This document shows positions 45,864-57,945 of a DNA stretch of 64,000 nt, in pieces; position 1 is the stretch's first letter, and each line of letters starts with the position of its first letter. Origin of the DNA: Geothrix sp. SG200 (lineage in GTDB: Bacteria > Acidobacteriota > Holophagae > Holophagales > Holophagaceae); NCBI RefSeq assembly GCF_022808935.1, contig NZ_JAKZFR010000004.1, forward strand, positions 186,001 through 250,000. The letters run 5' to 3'. The notes under the pieces were generated by a model, which worked only from the letters and a program-made list of their open reading frames with translations, did not search any database and was not told the origin of the DNA. The position numbers and the translations under genes are program-made.

Positions 45864-48152
45864 CTACTCGTGGTAGTCGGTGAGCCCCGCGTTGGTCAGA
45901 TTGAGGACGTGAAGTTTCTGGGATCCATCGAAGCCGATCCTCAGCAGGGGGGGGTAACTGGAGGTGTAGGGTGCCACGAGGGTCTCGTGCCAACCGTCCA
46001 GCGCCTGGTGGTAGGTCTTCACACCCGCGCTGGTGTTGAACACGATCGCCACCCGGCTCTGATCAGGCGAAATTGCGGCCGAAGCTGTGGTGCTCGCGCC
46101 ATCGTGCACCCGAGACCCCAGGAGCACCGGAGACTGCCATATACCGGCCTTCAACTGGATCACCCATAGGCCGTGTTCAAGAATGTTGCCCCCGACATAT
46201 TGTTCGAAGAAGATCCATCCGTTGCTGCTGTCGACCCAGGCGGAATCCAGGAAATCGTACCACCCTGCCTGGACGGTCCCTGTGGGTGGGGTCGAGGCAG
46301 TCCAGGTACCTGCTCCGGTCAGGACATAGTCGATGGCCGAACCCCAGTTGCCGAGGAGGATGTGGGGTGTGTCAGAACTGTCCAAGGTGATGTGGAATGA
46401 TCCGATGTTGGACACGGAGGGGGAGAGGCTGGCCAGGGATTCTTCCACCCACGATCCATTCACCTTGTGCAGGTAGGATAGGCTGGCGGTGGAGCCACCG
46501 TAGGGCTGGCTGGCGGTCACGTGATCCAGCAGCACGTGGGGCACGCCGGTGGAGTCCAGGTGGTAGGTCCAACCCGAGTTGGCGGAGGACCAGGGAATCG
46601 AGGCGGTGGCCATGGTTTCCGAGGCCCAGGCGGTCCCGTTGTACCAAAGGTGGATCAGGTTCAAGGCTGACCCGCTCGAGGCTGGAGTGGCGTAGACCGC
46701 ATGCGGCCATCCTTGACGGTCCGCTTGGATGAGGGGCGAGGACTCTCGGCTGGCGTCGCCCGGGAAGGTGGCCGGCCAGGGGTCGTTGTTGGAGAGAACC
46801 CCGAGGGGTGAGAGGGTGGCGAATGCCCAGCCGCCCGAGGGGCGCAGGGCCGCGTCCGAGGCGGTAGGCAGGTTCAGCCCTGTTGAAATCAGAACCAGGG
46901 CACCCGGCGGGTTCAGGGTCGCGGCGGTTGCGTAACCGCTGGGGGCCTCCTGGGTGCTGTTCTTGGCCACCACCATGTAGGTGTAGTAGCCGAGGCTGGT
47001 CGCCGGATCCAGGTAGGAACTGGTGCTGGGGGAGAGGATGGCGACGTCGCTGGTAAATCCAGCATTGGGGGTTCTACGGACGACAATCTGGTTGGCCGCG
47101 GTGCTTCGATTCTGCCAAGTGAGTTGGAGACCGCTTGCGGTGGCAGACACCTGCAGGTTGACCGGCGCGAGCAGGGGGACTGAGGCGCCGTAGTACATCG
47201 TGGAGGGCGTGGTGGTCGTGGTACCGTAGAGGTAGGTCACTCGATAGAGGTAGTAGCCTCCTTCCTGGACGCTCTGGTCCAGGAAGGAGGTGCGGAAGCC
47301 GGAGGGCATGGAGACCTCCGTCCAGTTTCCCAAGGAGTTGCCGTAGGCATCACTGTCGGAGCGCTCCAGGCGCACCCCATCCGGCTGGGTCGATGTGCTG
47401 GAGCCCCAGCTGACGAGCATGCCACCCTGGGTCGCGTCGTAGGATGCGTTGACCCAGGTGACAGAGACCAGCCCCGTGAACACAGGTTGGGAATTGGTGC
47501 TGGGCTGGCTGGCCTGGACTCCCTTGAGATTGGTGATTCGATAAGTGTAATAGAGATCAGGGGATACCCCCCCATCCCGGTAGGTGGAGGCCTGCGGGTC
47601 GCTCAAAGGAAGGCTGGTCCAGGTCCCGGTGACGGAACCGTAGGCGGAGCATTCTGCGCGCTCGATTCGGAGACCGTCCGCGCTGGCCGTGTTCCGGTTC
47701 CAGTTGAGGACCACGACCGAATTGGCCCAGTCGTAGGTGGCGTTGGCCTGGCTAGGAGCGTTGGGTCTCCGGGAGTAGGTGACTGTATTCGAATAGGGGC
47801 TGAACTCGGTACCCCGGGCCGTGCGCAGGCGGAAGGCGTAGTCGGTGGCGTCCGGGGCCGTGGGCGAGAAGGTCAGGTAGAGGTTCGTGTAGGTGGATGG
47901 AATGAGGCCGGTGTGGATCTTCGTGAAAGCTCCGTCCCCGATCTTGGATTCCAGTTCGTAGCCGTCGAAAGCCGCGGTCGGCGCGGTCCAGGTCAGCAGA
48001 ATCTGGTCCAATCCTGTGGCGGTGACGGTGAGGCCCGTGGGCGTGGGGGCAGTGGACGGGCTCGTGGCAGCATTGCCGCCCCCACCCCCACCCCCGCCAC
48101 AGGTGATGACGGCCAGGCTGAGTACGATGGAAAGAATGAATCGGATGCGCAC
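45864..48152 (-). CDS. Exported lipoprotein-like protein with fibronectin type III repeats
   Basis: A 762-residue protein starting at GTG 48152 (GAGG upstream). The signal peptide ends in VITCGGGGGGGG; the Thr before Cys is unusual for a lipobox, but the poly-Gly tail matches the window's other lipoproteins. Residues about 35-420 are four fibronectin-III-like domains (PTGLTVTATGLDQILLTWT, NSVVVLNWNR, GGMLVSWGSS, APVNLQVSATASGLQLTWQN). Residues about 430-762 form a beta-propeller-like region with repeats of the type TPHILLGNWG and VPHVLLDHV. It is probably a surface binding protein. Base composition looks less GC-biased than its neighbours, which hints at a foreign origin. Confidence 0.75.
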   Translation of the reverse strand: MRIRFILSIVLSLAVITCGGGGGGGGNAATSPSTAPTPTGLTVTATGLDQILLTWTAPTAAFDGYELESKIGDGAFTKIHTGLIPSTYTNLYLTFSPTAPDATDYAFRLRTARGTEFSPYSNTVTYSRRPNAPSQANATYDWANSVVVLNWNRNTASADGLRIERAECSAYGSVTGTWTSLPLSDPQASTYRDGGVSPDLYYTYRITNLKGVQASQPSTNSQPVFTGLVSVTWVNASYDATQGGMLVSWGSSTSTQPDGVRLERSDSDAYGNSLGNWTEVSMPSGFRTSFLDQSVQEGGYYLYRVTYLYGTTTTTPSTMYYGASVPLLAPVNLQVSATASGLQLTWQNRSTAANQIVVRRTPNAGFTSDVAILSPSTSSYLDPATSLGYYTYMVVAKNSTQEAPSGYATAATLNPPGALVLISTGLNLPTASDAALRPSGGWAFATLSPLGVLSNNDPWPATFPGDASRESSPLIQADRQGWPHAVYATPASSGSALNLIHLWYNGTAWASETMATASIPWSSANSGWTYHLDSTGVPHVLLDHVTASQPYGGSTASLSYLHKVNGSWVEESLASLSPSVSNIGSFHITLDSSDTPHILLGNWGSAIDYVLTGAGTWTASTPPTGTVQAGWYDFLDSAWVDSSNGWIFFEQYVGGNILEHGLWVIQLKAGIWQSPVLLGSRVHDGASTTASAAISPDQSRVAIVFNTSAGVKTYHQALDGWHETLVAPYTSSYPPLLRIGFDGSQKLHVLNLTNAGLTDYHE

Positions 48153-48383
48153 GGAGAACCTCGAATGAGGTGAGCTGGCCCTTGGGTGAAGATGGGATCG
48201 CCCGGGATTCCTTCAGCAGGGAAGGGCCCACATCTACCATGGTTATTGCGAAATTGTCCCGGACCCCGGCCGAAGGGTAGGGTTTCGGGGGCCGAATGGT
48301 AGGCCATGGCCCCGCCTGGAGGTCTGAAGCCTCCCCGGGGAGTGCCCCGGGTTATCCTGGTCGTTTGATTCCTGCGAGCCCCG

Positions 48384-50093
<1,710 letters not shown>

Positions 50094-50108
50094 CGGGATA
50101 AGGTGATT

Positions 50109-50177
50109 CCCTCCTCGCCGGGGGCCCGACTGCGCCGAGCCCCCCAGGCTCTGCGCAGTCACCCGGCGGTCGGGAGG
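50109..50177. other. Long nested inverted-repeat element between glnS and nuoH
   Basis: Three paired segments nest in one 69-base structure: CCCTCC/GGGAGG (50109-50114 with 50172-50177), CGCCGGG/CCCGGCG (50116-50122 with 50162-50168), and GACTGCGC plus GAGCC with GGCTC and GCGCAGTC (50128-50141 with 50147-50160). Only small bulges separate them. No T-run follows, so it is not a standard terminator. It may be a structured RNA, a rho-independent block or a REP-like element. Confidence 0.6.
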
Positions 50178-50297
50178 CTGTGATCCAGGTCGCATCGGCA
50201 CCCGGGGATTTCTTTCCCTTCGTGTCGTGAGGGCCGGGGCTCTGATAGGCTCGATGGGTTGGGCCTCCCCGAGGGTGGCCCTGCCGGGAAGCCGCCC

Positions 50298-51359
50298 ATG
50301 GACAAGCTCGCAAGCCTGCTGCACACCTCGCCTGCCACCGCTTGGATGGTGGCGAAACTCGTCATCGTCTTCGGCGGCGTCTTTTCGCTGGCGGCCCTCT
50401 GGACCTGGGTGGAGCGCCGCGGCGCGGCGATGATCCAGGACCGCATCGGGCCCAACCGCGCGGCCCTCTTCGGCAAGATCAAGATCATCGGCCTGGCCCA
50501 GCCCCTGGCGGACGGCATCAAGTTCTTCTTCAAGGAGGACCTGGTCCCCCACGACGCGAACAAGGCCCTCTTCTGGCTGGCGCCCTTCCTGGCCCTGGTG
50601 CCGGCCCTCATGGGCTTCGCCGTCATCCCCTTCGGGCGCAGCTTCGTGAGCGGCGGCCACGAGTACCACCTGGCGCTGCTGGACCCCGGCAACGGCATGG
50701 GGCTGCTCTACCCCCTGGCCATCGGCGGCATGGCGGTCTACGGCGTGCTGGTGGCGGCCTGGTCCAGCAACAACAAGTGGTCGATCCTCGGCGGCATGCG
50801 CTCGTCGGCCACCATGGTCAGCTACGAGATCGGCATGAGCCTGGCGGTGGTCACCATCTTCATGACCGCCGGGGGCTACGACCCCTCCGAGGTGATCAAG
50901 GCGCAGGGCCACCTCCCCTGGGCCTGGAACGTCGTCCGCCAGCCCCTCGGCTTCATCGTGTTCTTCACCTGCATGTTCGCCGAGACGAACCGCCTGCCCT
51001 TCGACTTCGCCGAGGGCGAGAGCGAGATCGTGGCAGGCTTCAACGTCGAATACGGCAGCATGAAGTTCAGCCTGCTGGCCCTCTCCGAGTACTGCCACCT
51101 GATGACGGCATCGGCGCTCATCGCCACGCTCTACTTCGGCGGCTGGCAGGTGCCCTTCGTGCAGAACCCCTCGGTGCTGCTCTCCGTGGCCAGCTTCCTG
51201 GTGAAGATGCTCTTCTTCGCCTGGGTCTTCGTCTGGATCCGCTGGACGCTGCCGCGGTTCCGTTATGACCAGCTCATGCATCTCGGATGGAAGGCGATGC
51301 TGCCGATGTCCATGGTCAACCTGGTCTTCCACGCCTGGCGCATGAGCCAGGGCCACTGA
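50298..51359 (+). CDS. nuoH: NADH-quinone oxidoreductase subunit H
   Basis: A 353-residue membrane subunit that links the peripheral arm to the proton-pumping arm and forms part of the quinone site. Signatures are WVERRGAAMIQDRIGPNRA, GLAQPLADGIKFFFKED, a loop with SYEIGMSLAVV, ETNRLPFDFAEGESEIVAGFNVEY and FVWIRWTLPRFRYDQLM. About eight TM helices are visible. It is the first of seven nuo genes; nuoA-G are not upstream, where glnS lies instead. Confidence 0.97.
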   Translation: MDKLASLLHTSPATAWMVAKLVIVFGGVFSLAALWTWVERRGAAMIQDRIGPNRAALFGKIKIIGLAQPLADGIKFFFKEDLVPHDANKALFWLAPFLALVPALMGFAVIPFGRSFVSGGHEYHLALLDPGNGMGLLYPLAIGGMAVYGVLVAAWSSNNKWSILGGMRSSATMVSYEIGMSLAVVTIFMTAGGYDPSEVIKAQGHLPWAWNVVRQPLGFIVFFTCMFAETNRLPFDFAEGESEIVAGFNVEYGSMKFSLLALSEYCHLMTASALIATLYFGGWQVPFVQNPSVLLSVASFLVKMLFFAWVFVWIRWTLPRFRYDQLMHLGWKAMLPMSMVNLVFHAWRMSQGH

Positions 51360-51369
51360 GGAGTAGGCG

Positions 51370-51933
51370 ATGGGTGTCGTCGTCAAGAAGGTCGAGCTGA
51401 GCTGGCTGGACCGCACCTATGTCTGGCCGGTGATGAAGGGCATGGGCATCACGCTCAGGCACTTCTTCAGGCAGCTCTTCACGCCCACCGCCAAGCGCTA
51501 CACGATCCAGTACCCGGACATGAAGAAAGAGATGCCCGAGGGCTACCGCGGCCTCCACGAGCTGAAGCGCTTCGAGGACGGGGCCATCAAGTGCGTGGCC
51601 TGCTTCATGTGCCAGGAGGCTTGTCCGGCCCGCTGCATCAGCATCGAGGCCGAGGAGTTCAGTGAGCTCAACATCACTCAGGGCTTCGAGGAGAAGCGCC
51701 CGGCCAAGTTCAGCATCGACATGCTGCGGTGCATCTACTGCGGCATGTGCGAAGAGGCCTGCCCCAAGGACGCCATCTGGCTCCGCAAGGACTACGAAGT
51801 GGCCGCCTACGACCGGCTCGCCATGCAGTACGGCAAGTGGGACCTGATGAACACCTACGCCAAGGCCGACGGCAAGGAGAACATCTCCGGGGATCCCACC
51901 CCATCCGTGCCGCGCCGCACGATCGCGATGTAA
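51370..51933 (+). CDS. nuoI: NADH-quinone oxidoreductase subunit I
   Basis: A 187-residue ferredoxin-like subunit that carries clusters N6a and N6b. The two 4Fe-4S motifs are CVACFMCQEACPARCI and CIYCGMCEEACPKDAI. It transfers electrons toward the final cluster next to the quinone. It is ten bases after nuoH. Confidence 0.97.
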   Translation: MGVVVKKVELSWLDRTYVWPVMKGMGITLRHFFRQLFTPTAKRYTIQYPDMKKEMPEGYRGLHELKRFEDGAIKCVACFMCQEACPARCISIEAEEFSELNITQGFEEKRPAKFSIDMLRCIYCGMCEEACPKDAIWLRKDYEVAAYDRLAMQYGKWDLMNTYAKADGKENISGDPTPSVPRRTIAM

Positions 51934-51943
51934 GGGAGCGGCC

Positions 51944-52438
51944 ATGTTCATCACCTTTGCCCTCATCACCCTCCTGGGCGCCCTGGGGATGCTGCTGCAG
52001 AAGAACGTCGTCGTGGCGGGCCTCTGCATGGTGGCTGCCTTCTTCGGCGTGGCCGGGCTCTTCGTGCTGCTGGCCAACCCGGTCGCCGCCGCGCTCCAGA
52101 TCATCGTCTACACCGGCGCGATCATGGTGCTGGTGCTCTTCGTGATCATGATGCTGAGCAGCCACCAGGAGGAGGAGGCCGCCGTCTCCCACCCTGTCCA
52201 GCGCTGGCTGTCCGTGGCCCTGCTCGCGGTCCTGGCCTTCGGCGCCGTGAACCTGGTGCTCGCCTCCCCCGGGGTGAAGGCCTTGGCGGTGAAGGGGGCG
52301 GAGATGCCCCAGGCCATGACCCTGCAGACGGTGGGAACCAATCTCTTCGCCGACCACCTGCTGGGCTTCGAGGTGGCCGGCCTCGTGCTGTTGGCCGCGA
52401 TGATCGGCGCCGTGGCGCTGACGAAGAGGAACCTGTGA
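51944..52438 (+). CDS. nuoJ: NADH-quinone oxidoreductase subunit J
   Basis: A 164-residue membrane subunit with five TM helices. The conserved third-helix stretch PVAAALQIIVYTGAIMVLVLFVIMML is present; its pi-bulge region helps couple quinone reduction to proton movement. GGAG precedes the ATG, and the gene is ten bases after nuoI. Confidence 0.95.
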   Translation: MFITFALITLLGALGMLLQKNVVVAGLCMVAAFFGVAGLFVLLANPVAAALQIIVYTGAIMVLVLFVIMMLSSHQEEEAAVSHPVQRWLSVALLAVLAFGAVNLVLASPGVKALAVKGAEMPQAMTLQTVGTNLFADHLLGFEVAGLVLLAAMIGAVALTKRNL

Positions 52439-52448
52439 GGAGCCAGCG

Positions 52449-52787
52449 ATGACCGGCATGGATGCGATCCATCAGATCCTCAACGGCGGCCTCCAGGGGT
52501 ACCTGGTGGTGGCGCTGCTGCTCTTCTTCCTGGGGCTGGCGACGGTGCTGCTGCGCCGGACGCTCCTCCTCCAGTTCATGGGCGTGGAGCTGATGCTCAA
52601 CGCCGCCAACGTGGTCCTGCTGGCCTTCGCCCGCTTCCGCGGGGGGGACGCCCAGGCCATGGTCTTCTATCTCTTCATCATCGCCGTCGCCGCCTGCGAG
52701 GCGGCCATCGGCCTGGCGCTGATCATCGGCCTCTACCGCCACCGGGACACCACGGACTCGGACCGGGCCGCCAGCCTGAAGCAGTGA
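52449..52787 (+). CDS. nuoK: NADH-quinone oxidoreductase subunit K
   Basis: A 112-residue subunit, three TM helices, with the conserved glutamates in LLLQFMGVELMLNAANVVLLAFAR and AACEAAIGLALIIGLYRHRDT. These glutamates form part of the proton path. It is ten bases after nuoJ, with GGAG before the start. Confidence 0.96.
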   Translation: MTGMDAIHQILNGGLQGYLVVALLLFFLGLATVLLRRTLLLQFMGVELMLNAANVVLLAFARFRGGDAQAMVFYLFIIAVAACEAAIGLALIIGLYRHRDTTDSDRAASLKQ

Positions 52788-52794
52788 GGATGTG

Positions 52795-54699
52795 ATGAAC
52801 AAGTACTACTGGCTCATTCCGATCCTTCCCCTGCTGGGCGCGGCCTTCAACGGCCTGCTGGGCAAGCGCGCGGGCAAGGGCGCCGTCACCGTCGTGGGCG
52901 TGGGCGTGGTCCTGGCCTCACTGCTGGTCGCCACCTCCGCCTTCTTCGCCATGAAGGGGATGCCCGACCACCGTCTGGTGCTGGACTACGGCGAGTGGAT
53001 GCTCACCGGGTCCATGTCCGTCCCCTTCGGCCTGGTGATCGATCCCCTTAGCGGCACCATGATGCTGATCGTCGCCGGCGTCGGGTTCCTCATCCACCTC
53101 TACTCCGTGGGCTACATGCATGCGGAAGAGGGCTACGCCCGGTTCTTCAGCTACCTGAACCTCTTCGTGTTCTTCATGCTGACCCTGATCCTGGGCTCGA
53201 GCCTGCCCCTGATGTTCGTGGGCTGGGAGGGCGTGGGCCTCTGCTCCTACCTGCTCATCGGCTACTACTTCGAGACGGACTTCGCGCCCCAGGCGGGCCT
53301 CAAGGCCTTCCTCTTCAACCGCGTGGGCGACCTGGGCGTGTCGATCGGCATGCTGGTGCTCTTCGCCGCCTTCGGCACCCTGACCATCTCCGACATCCTC
53401 ACCCAGGCGGGCCATCTGGCTCCCGAGGCGAGCTTCGGCATCCTCACCTTCGCCACCCTGATGCTCTTCGTGGGCGCCACGGGCAAGAGCGCCCAGATCC
53501 CCCTCTACCTCTGGCTGCCGGACGCCATGGCGGGCCCGACGCCCGTCAGCGCCCTCATCCACGCGGCCACCATGGTGACCAGCGGCATCTACATGATCTG
53601 CCGCCTGGCCCCCCTCTACACGCTGACGCCCATCAGCCTCGACGTGGTGGCCTGGGTGGGCGCGGCCACGGCCCTCTTCGCCGCCACCATCGGCCTCTTC
53701 CAGCGCGACATCAAGAAGGTGCTGGCCTATTCCACCGTCTCGCAGCTGGGCTACATGTTCCTGGGCCTGGGCGCGGCGGGCTTCGCGGCCGGCTTCTTCC
53801 ACGTCTTCACCCACGCCTGGTTCAAGGCCCTGCTCTTCCTCGGCGCCGGCAGCGCGATCACCGCGATGCACCACGAGCAGGACCTCTTCAAGATGGGCGG
53901 CCTGAAGAACAAGACGAAGATCACCTTCCTCACCATGGTGGCCGGCACCGTCGCCATCATGGGCTTCCCCGGCACCTCCGGCTTCTTCAGCAAGGATGAG
54001 ATCCTCTACCTGGCCTACCTGAAGTCCCCGGCCCTGTGGGCGGTGGGCGTCGTCGCGGCCTGCTGCACCAGCTTCTACATGTGGCGCCTGATGGCCCTGG
54101 CCTTCTGGGGCGAGCCCCGCGACCACCATGCCTACGAGCACGCCCACGAGAGCCCGCTGTCCATGACGGTGCCGCTCATGGTGCTGGCGGTGGGCTCGCT
54201 GCTCTGGGGCTTCTGGGGCGTGCCTGAGGCCTTCGGCGGCCACTTCGCCGTTGGCGAGTGGCTGAAGCCGGCCCTGACTTACGGACAGACCCACGCCGCC
54301 CACGGCCACCACGAGGGTCCGGCGGTGCTCCTGGCGGCGATCTCCACGACCCTGGGCCTGGTCTTCGGCTTCCTGGGCTGGTCGAAGTACAAGAACGGCC
54401 CGGCCTGGGAGCTGGCCTTCGCCGAGAAGTTCCCCACGGTCCACCGGGTGCTGGTGAACAAGTACTACGTGGATGAGGGCGTGGAACTCTACCTGCTCCG
54501 GCCCATCCGCTGGTTCGGCAACCTCATGTGGAAGCTCTTCGACGTCATCATCATCGACGGCGTGGGCGTGAACCTTCCGGGTGCGCTGGCCCGGGTTTCC
54601 GGGGATTTCACGGCGCTCTTCCAGACGGGCCGGGTGCGGAACTACGCGCTCAGCATGGCGCTGGGGGCCGCGATCCTCCTCTATGTCTTCCTGAAGTAG
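52795..54699 (+). CDS. nuoL: NADH-quinone oxidoreductase subunit L
   Basis: A 634-residue antiporter-like subunit with about 16 TM helices and the long lateral helix at the C terminus. Key segments are FVGWEGVGLCSYLLIGYYF, AFLFNRVGDLGVSIGM, GKSAQIPLYLWLPDAMAGPTPVSALIHAATMVTSGIY and HVFTHAWFKALLFLGAGS, holding the conserved lysines, glutamate and histidines of the proton channel. I use ATG 52795; a GTG directly before it is possible. GAGG lies upstream. Confidence 0.96.
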   Translation: MNKYYWLIPILPLLGAAFNGLLGKRAGKGAVTVVGVGVVLASLLVATSAFFAMKGMPDHRLVLDYGEWMLTGSMSVPFGLVIDPLSGTMMLIVAGVGFLIHLYSVGYMHAEEGYARFFSYLNLFVFFMLTLILGSSLPLMFVGWEGVGLCSYLLIGYYFETDFAPQAGLKAFLFNRVGDLGVSIGMLVLFAAFGTLTISDILTQAGHLAPEASFGILTFATLMLFVGATGKSAQIPLYLWLPDAMAGPTPVSALIHAATMVTSGIYMICRLAPLYTLTPISLDVVAWVGAATALFAATIGLFQRDIKKVLAYSTVSQLGYMFLGLGAAGFAAGFFHVFTHAWFKALLFLGAGSAITAMHHEQDLFKMGGLKNKTKITFLTMVAGTVAIMGFPGTSGFFSKDEILYLAYLKSPALWAVGVVAACCTSFYMWRLMALAFWGEPRDHHAYEHAHESPLSMTVPLMVLAVGSLLWGFWGVPEAFGGHFAVGEWLKPALTYGQTHAAHGHHEGPAVLLAAISTTLGLVFGFLGWSKYKNGPAWELAFAEKFPTVHRVLVNKYYVDEGVELYLLRPIRWFGNLMWKLFDVIIIDGVGVNLPGALARVSGDFTALFQTGRVRNYALSMALGAAILLYVFLK

Positions 54700-54707
54700 G
54701 TGAGGCG

Positions 54708-56332
<1,625 letters not shown>

Positions 56333-56336
<4 letters not shown>

Positions 56337-57832
56337 GCCTCACCCCCAGCCAGTGGGCGGCCCTGCTGCCGCTGCTCATCCCCGTTTTCGGCGCCTGCCT
56401 GGTCACCCTGATGTCCATCGACAAGGACCAGGCCACCACCAAGTGGATCCGGGGCGCCATGTACGGGACGGCCCTCCTCGCCGTGGGCGCCAGCTTCTGG
56501 TACCTGACCGATCTCTGGAGGACCGGCAGCCAGCCGGCCTTCTTCCAGCTCCACATGGATCGCCTGGCCCAGTTCACGGGCATCTTCGTGGCCGTGGCCG
56601 CGGCCCTCACCATCCTGCAGAGCTGGGACCACTTCCACCAGGAAGGCTGGGTGAAGGGCGAGACCCTCGCCCTGCTGCTCTTCGCGGTGGTGGGCATGGT
56701 GCTCTTCGCCTCCACCACCCACTTCGTGGTGCTCTTCCTGGGGCTGGAGCTGTTCAGCCTCCCCCTCTACGCCCTGGTGGGCACCGTGCGCGCCCGCTCC
56801 GAGAGCGCCGAAGGCGGCATGAAGTACTTCCTGACCGGCGCCGTGGCTTCCAGCTGCTTCCTCATGGGCGGGGTGCTCATCTACGGCCTGAGCGGGACCT
56901 TCGACCTGGCCGCCGCGGCCTCCATCCTCACGGTCCAGGGACTCACCCTCGATCCCCTGGTGCTGGTGGGCGCCGCCCTGATGCTGCTGGGCTTCCTCTT
57001 CAAGGTCTCCGCCGTGCCCTTCCACCAGTGGACGCCGGATGCCTACGAGGCCTCGCCCCATCCCATCGCCGGCTTCATGTCTGTGGCCACCAAAGGCGTG
57101 GCCTTCATCGCCCTCCTGCGCGTCTTCCCCGGCAGCTTCGGCTCCCTGGGCCCCGTGGGTGCGAAGATGCAGTCCGTGATGGCTGTGCTGGCCGTCGCCA
57201 CACTGGTGCTCGGCAACCTCACGGCCCTGGTGCAGTCCAACGTGAAGCGCATGCTGGCCTATTCCAGCATCAGCCACGCGGGCTACCTCATGCTGGGCTT
57301 CGTGGCCGGCACCCCGGCCGCCTACACGGGCGTGCTGTTCTACCTGGTCATCTACCTGGCCATGAACATGGGCGCCTTCGGTCTCCTGACGGCCTTCGGC
57401 CTGGTGGGCGAGCAGACCACCTTCGAGGACCTACGGGGCCTGGGCTGGAAGCGCCCGGCCATGGGCTTCTCGGCCGCCGTCTTCATGCTGAGCCTGGCCG
57501 GCATTCCGCCCCTGGGCGGCTTCTACGGCAAGTACATGATCTTCCGCGAGCTGGTGGGCACGGGCCATGTGGGCCTGGCCATCCTGGGCGTCCTCGCGAG
57601 CCTGGTGTCCGCCTACTACTACCTGCGCTTCCTGGTGGCCCTCTTCCTCCAGGCCCCCAGCGCCGAGGCCGAGCGCCTCGCCTCGGACCGGCCGGCTGTC
57701 CGCGCCCCCCTGGCGGGCGCGGCCGTGCTGGTGTCCGCAGCCATCGTCCTGGCGGGCGGCTTCATCCAGTACGCCCTGGCGGACGGGTTCGCGAAGCGGG
57801 CCATCACGGAAGGCCTGGGGCTGCTCCGATAG
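56333..57832 (+). CDS. nuoN: NADH-quinone oxidoreductase subunit N
   Basis: A 499-residue antiporter-like subunit with about 14 TM helices. Recognisable segments are LELFSLPLYALVGTVRARSESAEGGMKYFLTGAVASSCFLMG, KVSAVPFHQWTPDAYEASPHPIAGFMSVATKG and YSSISHAGYLMLG. It ends the operon. The 113 bp that follow, before the adaptor gene, show no clear terminator. Confidence 0.96.
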
Positions 57833-57945
57833 TTTTCCGGTTTTCCGGCTTCAACCGGGAACCTTCCCTGGTGGTCCATACATCGTTATGCGAAGGTACA
57901 GGGCTGGGCCCCTGTTCGGACCCTTGAGAAGCGGAGCGCGGCGTC

